Shown: positions 1-10,912 of the stretch, piece after piece
Layout: every line of letters begins with the position of its first letter
Numbering within the stretch: position 1 is the first letter of the stretch
Source of the DNA: Eucommia ulmoides
Lineage: Eukaryota > Streptophyta > Magnoliopsida > Garryales > Eucommiaceae
Assembly: GCA_016647705.1 (NCBI GenBank)
Contig: CM028333.1
Span: 10,366,616-10,430,615 of the forward strand
Length of the DNA stretch: 64,000 bases
Direction of reading: 5' to 3'
The notes under the pieces: generated by a model
Told to the model about the DNA's origin: nothing
Database searches by the model: none
Seen by the model: only the letters and a program-made list of their open reading frames with translations
Translations under genes and position numbers: made by a program

Positions 1-2735
1 CCAAAGAATTCCCGTAAGTAAAATTCGACGTGATAAAAATAATATGTTAAATTCCTTTAGTTTGGATCGTAATGTTCAAATCTATGTAAATTCTTTTGCC
101 TAATTGTTATATTTGTCTAAATAATCATTACTGGAATTGAAAATTTCAAACTTGAATGGATCTAGGGTCTCCTTTAACTCACATAGACCAATAAGTCGAC
201 CTCACTTAAATAATTTGAAGAAAATTTTGTTATTCAAGAGTTAATCTTGCAGCAGATTTTTTTTTTCTTTTTTATTTATTTTTTATTTTTATTTTTTATC
301 TTTCCAGGCTTTCCTCCATGAATGAGATAAAATGTTCATAAATGGAAAATTAGATTGACCCATATCCCCGAACCAAGTGGTACCTCTATAGTCTCACCAA
401 AACCATCAATCCAAATCATATCCAGTAAAAATATCACCCGACCTTTCCATCCAATACCTTAAATGACCTACTTGGCCCATGTCCCAAATCAATTGGTAAC
501 TCTATAATTTCACCAATATGACAACCATGCCCCACCCAAATACCGTGAATTTCCAATAAAAAAATACCCATCTTTACACTGCTTAAATCTTCCCATTTGC
601 CATCTCGTGATAGTATCATATCCACATCAAATGGCCACCCTCTCTTCCAAGTAAATTCAATCAACCAACGGAGAAAATTTCAATTGAACCCACCCTAGGC
701 GGAAAGCGTAACACTCCTAAGCTTTACTGGAATACACACTCCCAGTACAAGCCAAAGCCTGACCTAAAGATACCACTTGCGAACTTGGTCTGCTAAGATA
801 AATTTCAATAAAATTGGAAAAAACTATAAAATCAACCTCTCCCTCTAATTAACCTTCTAGATAGTAGAGGACTTGTTTGGCTTTAAACTTTCAATAAGTA
901 CTACTGTGATACTTAAAGTATGTCGCAAATGTTTGATGCTTATTTTTCAAATATTCCAAATTTGTTTGTATGTGATCTATGTGTGGAACTTGAGCATGAT
1001 GAATATGATTTGGATACTAAAAGAGATTTTTATCTAAGAGGAAATAAAAGAATATGACTTTCCTTAACTAGAGAAATGAAAATGAGTGTCAGAAAACTAT
1101 GGACATCTTCCAATATAAATTTTCAAACTTCACTCACCACCTAAAAATCCAACGACTAGGCAATCCGTCATAAAGCAAAGTCATCACCTAAAAACCCACC
1201 ACCCAAAAGATTCATTCAAGGGCTAGACAATAGGTCATAAAATAAAGCCATGACCCGAAAATCCATCACGATTGACAGAATATAATATTATTGTCCCAAA
1301 TGATAAAATTTGTAAGTTAGATAGAGGTTGATCGTAAAGGCAAGGCCATGTGGTTCATCCATCAAGATCAGTTACGAAGCTCATCTCACTCGAATCACCA
1401 ACCAACGACGGATGTTCTTTCACGACGCCAGAGGTTTGAATATCTGGGAACTGATGCCTTTATAGGGTGCATTAGAAAGTTGTGAACCTCATATAGTGAT
1501 CCTAGGTCTACCGCTTATCCAAATCCGTATAGGACACTATGATGCAGAACAATTGAAGGGGATGATTTTAGGAAACCCTAGAACCAAACAATTTTAAAGT
1601 GTTCAATATCTGTGATGAATCGCGTGACGAAAGAATTTTCATAAGTCAAATCCGATATGATCAAAATAATATGTTAAATTCCTTTAGTTTGGACCGTAAT
1701 GTTCAGATGTATGTACATTCTTTCGCCTTCTTTCGTCCAATTGTTATGTTTGTCTAAATAATCATTACTGGAATTGAAAATTTCAAACTTGAATAGATCT
1801 AGGGTCACATTTAACTTACATAGACCAATAAGTCGAACTCACTTAAATAATTTGAAGCAAATTTGATCATCCAAGAGTTAATCGTTCAAAATGTTCATAA
1901 ATGGAAAATCAAATTGACTATATCCCTAAATCAAGTGGTACCCCAATAGTTTCACCAAAATCAAAATCATCAATCCAAACCATATGCAGCATAAATATTG
2001 CCCGATACCTTGAATTTGCCAATCTCAAATACCCATCTTTACATAGCCCAAATCTTCCCATCTACCATCTCGTGATAGCATCCTATCCACACCAAATGGC
2101 CACCCTATCTTCCAACTAAATTTAATCAACCAACGGAGGAAATTTCAGCTAAACCCACCCTAGGCTGAAAGCATAACACTCATAAATTTTATTAGAATAC
2201 ACCCTCCCATTACAAGTCAAAGCCTGACCTAAAGGTACTACTTGTGAACTTGATCTGTTAAGATGAATTTCAATAAAATTGGAAAAAATTGTAAAATCCA
2301 CCTCTCCCTCTAATTGACCTTCTAGATGGTAGACAATTTACTTTATAGATGACTTATAACTTTCAATAAGTGCTACTGTGCTATCTAAAGTATGTCTCAA
2401 ATATTTAATGCTTATTTTTCAAATATTCTAAATTGTCTATGTGATCTATGTGTTGAGAATAAACTTGAAGAATATGATTTTGATACTAAAAGTGACTTTG
2501 ATATAAGAGAAATAAAAGAAGATGACTTGCCTTAGCTAGAGAAATGAAAAGGAGTTTCAAAAAACCATGGACATCTTCCGATATAAATTTACAAACTTCA
2601 CTCACCACCTAAAAATCCAATGGCTATATAATTCGTCATAAAGCAAAGTCATCACCCAAAATTCCATCACCCAAAATATTCATTCAAGGCTAAATAATCT
2701 GTATAAAGTCATCACTCGAAAAGTCATCCCAATAA
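1..2735. repeat. Diverged direct duplication of a ~1.1-1.6 kb unit
   Basis: The sequence from position 1 to about 1300 recurs from about 1628 to 2735 in the same orientation. Matching landmarks are AATATGTTAAATTCCTTTAG at about 42 and 1670, the TAGACCAATAAGTCGA stretch at about 183 and 1821, and CACCTAAAAATCCAA at about 1140 and 2606. The copies differ by many substitutions and indels, so the duplication is old. The spacer at about 1300-1627 appears once. The first copy starts at or before the window edge, so a third unit could lie outside. The family was not recognised. Confidence 0.8.
330..664 (-). pseudogene. Unidentified coding remnant in the duplicated unit
   Basis: On the minus strand, 664 to 434 is open for 76 residues. 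The stretch FDVDMILSRDGKWEDL is followed by FLLEIHGIWVGHG and IGEIIELPIDLG, and looks protein-like rather than low complexity. A second open stretch in another frame (about 434-345) holds FLLDMIWIDGFGETIEV, which resembles the first in pattern. The second copy of the duplication (about 2105-1990) keeps a recognisable version of the SRDGRWEDL part, so the homology predates the duplication. I do not recognise the family. There are no start or splice signals I would trust, and chance openness cannot be excluded. Confidence 0.25.
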
Positions 2736-2935
2736 TAAAAGGTATTTAATTTAGTGCAAAATAAAAAGCAAAAAGAGAATAACTTACGGAACATAATAAT
2801 ATATTTGTGAAGTTTTGACCAACTTATTCTACCTAATAAAAGGTATTTAATTTAGTGCTAAATAAAAAATAAAAAGAGAATAACTTACGGAACATAATAA
2901 TATATTTGTGAAGTTTTGACCAACTTATTCTACCT
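2734..2935. repeat. 101-bp tandem duplication (two copies)
   Basis: The unit beginning AATAAAAGGTATTTAATTTA is present at 2734-2834 and again at 2835-2935 with only a few differences. It is a young head-to-tail duplication directly after the older duplicated block. Confidence 0.93.
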
Positions 2936-4173
2936 TTTAACAACCTTTCTTACCTTTTACTCGATCATTGAATGATAATAGCTTCAGATACCTTATTCTT
3001 AGAACTTTTGTGTCTCCTTTTTTGTCTTTCCAATGTTTCTTTGAGCTGAAGTTCTCCACCCACCATGCCCCACGTTCTCCTCTACTTCAATTTTATTATT
3101 TGTATAAATACATACATCATACAGTACTAAAATAGGTGGAACTTAGTTGAGCATTTAGAAAAGCAGCATGACTTTAATACCGCAAAGAGAAGATAGAGTC
3201 TAAGAAAATGACACATCACACCCCCTTCAAAAAAAAATCTTTATTTTTTATTTGATGATAAATGTGTTCAGATCAATTTACGCACACCTCAATTAATTAC
3301 TTTCCCAAATAATCTTAAAGATTCGCTCTCCACATCGACTTAATGCATTCAAAATTAAATTAAAAATTTAGTTTTTAAAGTACATATCAGAAAAGTCGAA
3401 TTCTGATTGATAAAGAAAAAAAATACCTCACCTTGCCAGTCAGACTAACAATTTTTGACTTGAAAGTTTTAAAATGTGGTACAAGTATATGAACAGTGAG
3501 CTGTATGTGACTCTCTCTCTCTCTGTCTATTATGTTTAGTCTTGATGGAGACATAATTCGTGTAGAATTTCTATTAGCTATGTCCTACAATTACTTACAC
3601 GTAAAACGTATAAGCAGTCTTCGTCTTCACCCGTCATCATCATATGGTGTTGTGTCGCAAAATAATGAATTGAACATTCATTTCTAAATTATGCAATTCA
3701 GAATTATGATTGGTTAATACTTTCTAATAATTAAAATATAAACATTTTTTATTTTTTATTTTTTATTTTTTTTTAGAACAATTTATTCTTTAATTCTTAT
3801 CATTTATTTCTAATTTTTTAGTCGGTACTAATATTTAGTTGACTTTCATTAGATATTAAATATAAATTTAATATATAATTAGTTAAAATAAACTGAATGG
3901 GTCCAATTTGCTTGATATTAAGCAAGAATAATTATTAAAGAGTGGGAAAAATAAGAATTATAAATGATTTATTTTTAAAAAAATAATATGATATCTTTTC
4001 TTCTTTTTTCTTTTTTCTTTTTTCTTTTTTCTTTTTTTTTTTTTTTTTTTCTTCTAGAGAGAGTTATAAAAGAATCATAAAATGCATAAATTTATGGTTA
4101 TTAGACTGTAAAGAAGCCAAACACGCCCTTAAACAACCGACCTTTGTCTTCTTCTTACACATTTCCCTTCTCC
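2936..4173. other. AT-rich intergenic DNA upstream of the proline-rich gene
   Basis: No gene seen. It contains a short (CT)n run near 3510-3525 and a long T-rich pyrimidine tract with repeated CTTTTTT units at about 3995-4052. The tract lies roughly 290 bp upstream of the start codon of the gene at 4339. Confidence 0.6.
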
Positions 4174-4192
4174 TAAATAAACGTAAATAAAA
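4174..4192 (+). promoter_or_regulatory. TATA-like element, candidate core promoter
   Basis: Two TAAATAAA motifs (4174-4181 and 4184-4191) lie about 150-165 bp upstream of the ATG at 4339. They are followed by a C/T-rich stretch (about 4220-4270), as is common in plant 5' leaders. Position and composition fit a core promoter, but there is no direct evidence. Confidence 0.35.
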
Positions 4193-4338
4193 ACCCACTC
4201 TTTAGAAAGTAGAAAGTAGAAACCCTCCCCGTCTCCCCCTCCCCCAACGCCACCTTCCTTATTCAACTTCTCTCTCAAGTCTCCATAAAAAATAACCCCT
4301 AATTCAACCTCAAAAACTCTCCAGCGATCGCCTTCAAC

Positions 4339-4761
4339 ATGTCGCCTACTGTACTATTTCTTTTGATCGTTGCAATCGTGGCTCCGGCCAGTGGTTCAAC
4401 CCTAAGAAAGCTAGACGAAAGCACCGTCCCTGTGCCGCCGGATTCCGAGAACAAGTGCGGCGGTTGCTCCGCCTGCAACAACCCATGTAACCATGTCCCG
4501 CCGCCACCTCCTCCGCAGACCCCCTCACCTCCGCCGCCGAGCCCCTCACCGCCTCCGCCCACACCGCCGTCTCCCAAGAAGCCGCCCAGCTCATACTGCC
4601 CTCCGCCTCCGCCGTCATCATTCATCTACTTAACTGGGCCGCCGGGAAACTTATATCCCGTTGACCAATATTTTTCGGGAAGCGGCCGGAGTAGTGGTGT
4701 CACCGTCGGTTTGCCGCTCTTGATGGGTTACGCACTGTTTGGGTTGGTAACCTTTTGGTGA
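4339..4761 (+). CDS. Secreted proline-rich (extensin/AGP-like) protein, probably GPI-anchored
   Basis: Single-exon gene of 140 residues, the only intact-looking gene in the window. Residues 1-19 form a hydrophobic signal peptide ending in APASG. Residues 40-50 carry four cysteines (KCGGCSACNNPC). Residues 54-93 are a proline-rich block with SPPPP-type motifs, which in this class are hydroxylated and glycosylated. Residues 96-112 hold a conserved-looking IYLTGPPGNLYPVDQYF stretch, and a fifth cysteine is at 87. Residues 121-140 are hydrophobic and end the protein, preceded by small residues (SGSGRSSG), which fits a GPI-attachment signal. The layout matches small plant proline-rich cell-wall proteins of about this length. 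The expected place is the outer plasma membrane or wall; no catalytic role is implied. The ATG has A at -3. The coding part is GC-rich compared with its AT-rich flanks, as expected from its proline codons. The antisense open frames across it are shadows. The exact family name is uncertain. Confidence 0.85.
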   Translation: MSPTVLFLLIVAIVAPASGSTLRKLDESTVPVPPDSENKCGGCSACNNPCNHVPPPPPPQTPSPPPPSPSPPPPTPPSPKKPPSSYCPPPPPSSFIYLTGPPGNLYPVDQYFSGSGRSSGVTVGLPLLMGYALFGLVTFW

Positions 4762-4979
4762 ATTTCATGGTAAAAGATTAAGAATTGCGAGGAGAAAAAG
4801 AGAGATTTTCAGACCCAAAAGGAAGAAATCATAGTGGATAAAAAAATCCTAATCTTTAGGTTGGTGCTAGCTTTTTCTCCTTTAATTGTTCTATATTCGA
4901 ATAACAAAATTTCTCCTTTTTTTTTTTTTTCTTTTTTTCTTTTTTTCTTTTTGAATTTGTTTGATCTCATATTTTGATT

Positions 4980-4985
4980 AATAAA
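4980..4985 (+). terminator. Candidate polyadenylation signal AATAAA
   Basis: AATAAA lies about 219 bp after the stop codon of the proline-rich gene, beyond a T-rich stretch (about 4917-4950). The location is plausible for a plant 3' end. Plant signals are loose, so this is only a candidate. Confidence 0.35.
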
Positions 4986-5202
4986 TCATGATAACTCTTC
5001 TATCTCCTCTTCTTTTGATTTTATTCGAATTCATTTTTGACTAAATTTGGAATTCAAGAAAGTTATCACTTATAAATCGATGCAACAGTAATTTTCAAAG
5101 TCAAAAAAGATTTTAAATAATTTATTAAGGTCGTGTTTGTTTATTATTCATGCTCTCACACTTCTTATTTTTGTTTTTAAAATAAAAAATTGCTAATAAT
5201 TT

Positions 5203-5571
5203 GGTTTAATACTTTAGTTCCCTGTGATTTGATCGGATTACGTTTTACTCATTGTACTATCTTTGTAAGCATTTTTCTTGGTTCAAATTAAAGTGTAATC
5301 TTTAAATTTTCTTTTAAAATTAATTGTCAAAACTCAAAAAGTTAAATTAATAAATTATTTAATATTAATTATCATTTAGACCCCAGATCAGATGAGATCA
5401 ATAATATATATTTGTCTATTATCGGATTTAGTTGAATATAATGGCAAATTTTTCATTTCATGCAATATGTTAACTATTTAACCGTTATTTTGAACCACAG
5501 TCAGGGGACCGTACGACAGAAATTCAAGTGTAATTTGGTCAAATCACAGATGGAGAAAGCGCCATTAACCC
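5203..5571. mobile_element. MITE, Mutator-type, 369 bp
   Basis: The left end begins GGTTTAATACTTTAGTTCCC and the right end, read on the other strand, begins GGGTTAATGGCGCTTTCTCC. Both ends run into CTGTGATTTGA, forming imperfect terminal inverted repeats of about 33 bp. The flanks TAATAATTT (5194-5202) and AAATAATTT (5572-5580) are a 9-bp duplication with one mismatch, the length expected for Mutator-like elements. There is no coding capacity. The GGGTTAAT terminus is a common one in plants. Confidence 0.75.
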
Positions 5572-5706
5572 AAATAATTTTGTTCTGTTTCTCCCAATTT
5601 TGTTTAAAAATATAAAAAGAATAATATTTCTTTATTTTCATATTTATTTTTATATTTGAATTAAAAATAAACACGCTAAACCAACCTCACTAAAAATACC
5701 GTACTG

Positions 5707-5909
5707 ACACCAACATGATTTGATCCAAGTGGAAAGGGTTTGGACCCCTTAAGCAACACTTCCATGGATCAAATCTTGGAGGGTTGTGTATGGAAAATGC
5801 TCTGTTGGGAGAGGTGTCACTCTTCTGGCGCTTGATAATACTTCGAGGGATTAGTCTCCGCCGACTGTGGTGTGGAGATACCCTGGAAAACCAAAAAACA
5901 AAAAAAAAC
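5707..5909 (+). mobile_element. SINE, ~203 bp with A-rich tail
   Basis: The body starts ACACCAACATGATTTGATCC and ends in an A-rich tail of AAAAACCAAAAAACAAAAAA type. It is flanked by 17-bp direct repeats, CTAAAAATACCGTACTG (5690-5706) and CTAAAAGTACCGTACTG (5910-5926), with one mismatch. A long target duplication, an A-rich 3' end and a ~200-bp non-coding body are the hallmarks of SINE retroposition. The ATCCAAGTGG near the 5' end could be part of a pol III box A, but boxes A and B are not clear enough to assert. Confidence 0.75.
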
Positions 5910-6454
5910 CTAAAAGTACCGTACTGGCCAAACAAAAGACGTTCATTGAGTGGTGATTAGTGTAGCAAAAAGGGCATTATGGACCACTTTTTATTTATTT
6001 TTATTAATATTGTGTAATCAAATCACTAATCAATAAGTGAAAGCTACATGTTATCCACCAGCTTGCGTTTCCACCGGCCACTTATTTAAGAAAGAGTGAG
6101 CTTTTGGCAATTGAGGGCCAATAATACTATTATTGCCACCCAAATATCATATTCAAATTGGTAATTTTCATGGAGTGAGACCCTTGCGTGAACAATTTTT
6201 CAAGCTATATTTCTACAGAGTGAAGATAAAACCAACTAATTTATTTCTTTTTAATAATTTTTGTATTAATATTTATAGGAGTTTAAACTTAAAACATCTA
6301 TAGACAAATATTAAAGATATTTATTGCCGTTTTCATAATATCTAAAAGATCCATTATCTTTTCAGTTTAGTTATCCAAAACATCATCTATCATATTTTGT
6401 TGACAAAAATACTCTTACAATATAATTTTTTTTCTAATTTTTTTTTTATTCTTT

Positions 6455-6710
6455 ATATCTCTCTCTTGTTTTCTATTTTTTATTTTTAAAATTTTTTACT
6501 TTTATTTTGAATTTTTTAGTTTCTTTTGTTTTATTTTTGTAAATTAAAAAATAAAAAAAAAATACAAAAAAAATAAAATAAAAAATAGAAAACAAGAGAG
6601 GAAGAGAATAAAAAAATAAAATAAAAAACAGAAAACAAGAGAGGAAGAGAATAAAAAAATAAAATAAAAAACAGAAAACAAGAGAGGAAGAAAATAAAAA
6701 ATTGAAAACA
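6455..6710. repeat. 43-bp minisatellite with an inverted arm
   Basis: Three units carrying GAAAACAAGAGAGGAAG start at about 6588, 6631 and 6674, a period of exactly 43 bp. Upstream, 6462-6490 (CTCTCTTGTTTTCTATTTTT) is the reverse complement of the first unit, so the region could fold into an A/T-rich hairpin. Open frames across it on the minus strand are low-complexity artefacts. Confidence 0.85.
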
Positions 6711-6829
6711 AAAACAAAAACAAAATAAAATAAAAAATATATATAAATAGAAGAAGAAGAACAAAAAAAATGTTACAAATGTATTTTTTTTGTCGATAAA
6801 ATGTGATAAGTGGTGTTTCAACTATCATA

Positions 6830-9663
6830 AAAACTTTAGAAAATAACCTCGCTATTTATTAAAATGACAAAGAGTGTCAAGTATAAACTCATATTATAAA
6901 TTATTTAAATATTATGGGGCCATGGCCATCCCTTACCCCTTTCTTATATACGACGTATAATACGATGAAGAGATTTCATGCCATTAACCTCTCCAAATCG
7001 TTAGACTTGGGTTCTATGCAAGTCAAGATGTCTCTATAAATGAATGATCTCAAACAACAAAGGTATGCATAAAATTGTTGAGAGATAATTTCTTTTTAAC
7101 ATATGACTAACTGATGCGAACAGGTTGACTATCAATTTATTTCTATTTATTTTTTCCGCCTCCCAAGAGAGATGGCAAAAAAAATAAAGAATTCCTAAAC
7201 TCTAAAAAATATTTGTTTTAATTTTTATTGCTGTAATTTTCATTCGACAGTATCATAATAATATATTGATAGTGACACATATTTCATTTATAACAAAAAA
7301 AAAAAAAAACTACCAATGACTAGAATATTATTCAACCAATATGATAATGACATAAAATATATGTATTTTTGTAGTTTAAATTGATAATTCTAACAAATAA
7401 AATGAATAGAAATTGATCCCAAAAAATAAATTTGATTAAATATTAATGGGGTGGGGGAATATGTTTGGAAGGAATGAAGGGGCGTCCAAATTCCCTACCA
7501 TTTGTGATTTGATGTCAGAGTTTGGTCAGTAGTAGGGTTAGAATGAGGTGGTGAGATCAACTTCGGTTTCACCAACGAGTGGGCCCATCTTTTTTATAAT
7601 TCCTCCCTTGGAAGAAGGCTGTGGGGTCCACCGCCTTCCGATGTGACGACCGACCCACCCATGAAAGTTCGTTCGGTGGTTTTCGTTTTCATGTGGGCTA
7701 TGTTTTGGTTACCTGTCCCGGTCCACTGTACCTATCTATTTACACTTACTTCCCCCATCTAATTTGGTTGTTTCATTTATACCCCTAATTGTTTTACAAT
7801 ACACAAAAACTATTTCATGTAGATAATCAATTGTAGAAAGTGCGTGCTTCGTTTATAATTAAAAATAAACTCCACTATTTCATGCAAATGGACAAATCTA
7901 CAATTCTTATCAATAAAAAGAAAAAAAAATGCAACAACCATTGACTTAAACACTATTGACCTCTAAAAAAAAGAAACGGCATCACTTTTTAGTCAATTTT
8001 TTTTATACAATAATTTTATTAAAAATTCAAAATCAGCGTACAATATAAATATTATTATAACTTTTTACATGAAAATAAAATAAAATGTAAATAGTATAAT
8101 AATTTTAGATTTTTAAAAATATTATTAGAATAGACAGACTCCACCGACAACTTCTTTTATATGTTTTTTATTATTTATATTATGTTTTCAGGTATATCTA
8201 GTGAAGTGCATATGGTTTAGTTCCATTGGTAACCGAAAGATAAGCATTGAAACATGGCTCATCAACTTTTTTTATTTTTTATTTTTTTTAAATGTACCAA
8301 TTTTATTGGTAGATCAATTTAAATTTACATGTTAAATTTCACAAATTAATGATGGGGCATATTAATAAAAGGCCAGCTGTACCATATTCTTTCATCACCT
8401 TGCGTGTGGAATAATTCATCTTCTACAAAGGGTCAGCAAAATTGACTCCCCAACTCTTTTTTTCCACATGTGTCCTTAACTCACATGGGCACACTCTACG
8501 AGGAAAAAGAGCCCTTGAAAATTGAAATGTTAAATTTCAATTTGCTACCCAAAAGTTTATATTCGGTTACATTTTGTATCTCAAACTCTTTTGGTTGAAC
8601 AAAATCGAAGTGAAATTGAATCGTCATTCCAACTTCAATTTCAATTATCCTGTTTAGTTATCCAATAGAATAAAAAAAAATAAAAATCATTGAAATAAAA
8701 GTTGATAGAATTGAATTCCATATCTCATTTCAGCCCAACTCATTGAAATTAAAAAATAAAATTCCAAAAAAGTCTATTTCTTTTACCCTAAAAAAACTTA
8801 TTCCATTTGAGCTAAACTCGATATATTTTTAATCTTGTAAATATGAAGTAATATTTTAAAATATAAATATGGACTAATATCTTGTTTAATATTTAAATTT
8901 ATTTTTTATTGTTATTTTTTAATTTTTTGGTTATTTATCTTTTTTTCTTTTTCATTTTATAATTTTTTGACGCGTCATTTTATTTATTTATTGGTAGATT
9001 TTGAATATTTTTATATCTGGTATTACTCATGTTTTGTATTTTTTTTTTAAATAATTTATTATTAGTTATGTATTGAGAATAAATTTCATCTCAAAATTAA
9101 TACTTTAAAAGGTATTATGAAAATTTTATTATGTTTTACTATTCCATTCTTTTAAGCATACATTAACAACCGAAGAAGATAATTAAATAATGATTCCTTT
9201 GATGAATTCATTTCATTGATTCTTTCATTCAATTCCTTCTTTCATTTTATTCTATCATCATTTCATGCCAAGCAATCCTCTAAATGTCAAAAATCTTCAA
9301 TTGGTCAAGTCTAATTCTTTTCCTGCGTGTGATTTTAGTTTGCTAATTGAAAAATGTTTTTTTTTTCGATAATTCCTAAATTCAACCGTTATACTCTGTT
9401 TTTAAGTTACATTATTAAAAATAATTTGATATTAAATATTTTAACTACAACTAGAAATATAAAATATATATAAAATAAAATAAAATTAATTGGCATTATT
9501 TGTGTAAAAAATTGTAATTATTACAAAAATATAAATTATGCAAGAAAGCTTATATCACAAATTACAACAAAAATAAAATACAACTATCCAACTTAAATTA
9601 AACTTGTTAGATTCATTCATTTATCTTTATACATCTACTTTTGTGTTTTTTGGCATAATATAT
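6830..9663. other. AT-rich intergenic DNA, no feature recognised
   Basis: I see no gene, terminal repeats or tandem arrays that I can support. A slightly GC-richer patch at about 7480-7730 has no usable open frame. The rest is A/T-rich with homopolymer runs. Confidence 0.5.
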
Positions 9664-10449
9664 TGATGAGGGTATTTTTGGGCATCTCCGAGTTAGCACT
9701 TGGGACCTAACCACGTGTCCATCCTAGTAGTGACAAAGACGCATTCTGGAATCCATGACGCCACGCTGGAGCATACACCGACCATGGCTTTTCCCTGTAA
9801 TCTTATTTGCACTTAGGGAGGAGCGAGGAGCCCCGCAAGAATGTGCTGTTTTGAGCTCCACGCCGTGCCCTAAACGATCTATTTCAGGAACTCAGCCATT
9901 CACCTCAACCGGCTCCCCTCTCCAGTACTTTTCTTTTCCAAGACTCCACGGATCTCTAGTCTCCTCCGCCAGCTTACCATCACAGGCTTGGTAAAGGCCT
10001 ACAGACTTCGCCAAATGGGCTGAAAAGCCCAAGTCCAACGATTATATCTGAAATGCCCCAGATTATCAACTAAACACAAGGTTTCAACTGATTAACAGTG
10101 TTAGGCCTAACTAATAATTTCCAACACTTATATATATTGGGGACTATGCAAGCCCGAGGTAAGCTTTATTACACGCGAGTTCATTTGTTTACTTACTGCA
10201 TTATTGTACATTTTTTTCTCTAAGCACTAATTACCGTGCCAGAGGGCTTCACCGAGATGAATCCCAGTCTGAGTCTTCTACAGGTATACTACTTGAGGAG
10301 TAGGACTCTAGACACAGTAGGTCAGTCCTCCCAGGACCCAATATAGCTCACCTGAAGAATTTTCAACTAATGACTCCATCTCAGCAAGATGACTCACCTG
10401 TCATCCGACTGGATCATACTCGAGTTGTGTACCAGTTTATACACCAACA
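9664..10449 (+). repeat. 5' LTR of the Tat element
   Basis: It begins TGATGAGGGTATTTTTGGGC and ends CACCAACA just before the primer site. Its first ~330 bp include GCACTTGGGACC and CATCCTAGTAGTGACA, both also present at 26890-26930 in the 3' LTR. A CAGAGGGCTTCACCGAGATG stretch near 10240 is typical of this LTR class. Confidence 0.75.
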
Positions 10450-10470
10450 TTTTAGCGTTGTCTGTGAGAA
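10450..10470 (+). other. Primer binding site region of the Tat element
   Basis: Directly after the LTR end comes TTTTAGCGTTGTCTGTGAGA. This is close to the TTGGCGCCGTCTGTGGGAA usually found here in plant Ty3/gypsy elements of this group. Confidence 0.6.
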
Positions 10471-10912
10471 ACGTGCAAAAAGCCTTCCCCTGATAATTAC
10501 TCTCTGCTTGGTTGAGCTTGGATGATCACAAGGTCTGGTCGGATAGATAGACCCGGAATAGAAGAAAGAGAAGATATGTCGAGGACTCCAAGGGAACACC
10601 CTCCAACTCCTACCAACGAGGATAACTGCCCTCCCAAGACTAGGCAAGACCGTTAACTTTGCCACTTGGGGTTGCGAGACAGACCTCGAGAGCCATGGAG
10701 GCATCCTAGAGCTCCTCCTCGAGCGCTTACTATTACTCCTTATTCAGGGTGGACCAGCTCTCCAAACTACAGCGTCCGAGGAGCCATCTCAAGATCGCAA
10801 TGTTTTCGTGGACACTTCGAATAGGCAGGAGCCCGAGGGCCCCCCTACAATGTCGAGATCTCCACATTCTTCACTACGAGAATTTGTGCCAAGGGATATG
10901 CCGGTCGATAGG

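Noticed and set aside
4299-4625. Two minus-strand frames opposite the proline-rich gene
   Set aside because: Glycine- or alanine-rich shadows of the proline codons on the coding strand.
5690-5935. 81-residue minus-strand frame
   Set aside because: Covers the SINE and its target duplications; no protein family recognised.
6531-6828. 94-96-residue phenylalanine-rich frames
   Set aside because: Translation of the A-rich 43-bp minisatellite; not a membrane protein.
7440-7760. GC-richer patch as a possible exon or promoter
   Set aside because: No open frame of useful length, no splice or start context, and no repeat ends.
9755-9994. 79-residue frame at the start of the Tat element
   Set aside because: Lies inside the 5' LTR; no domain and no counterpart kept in the 3' LTR.
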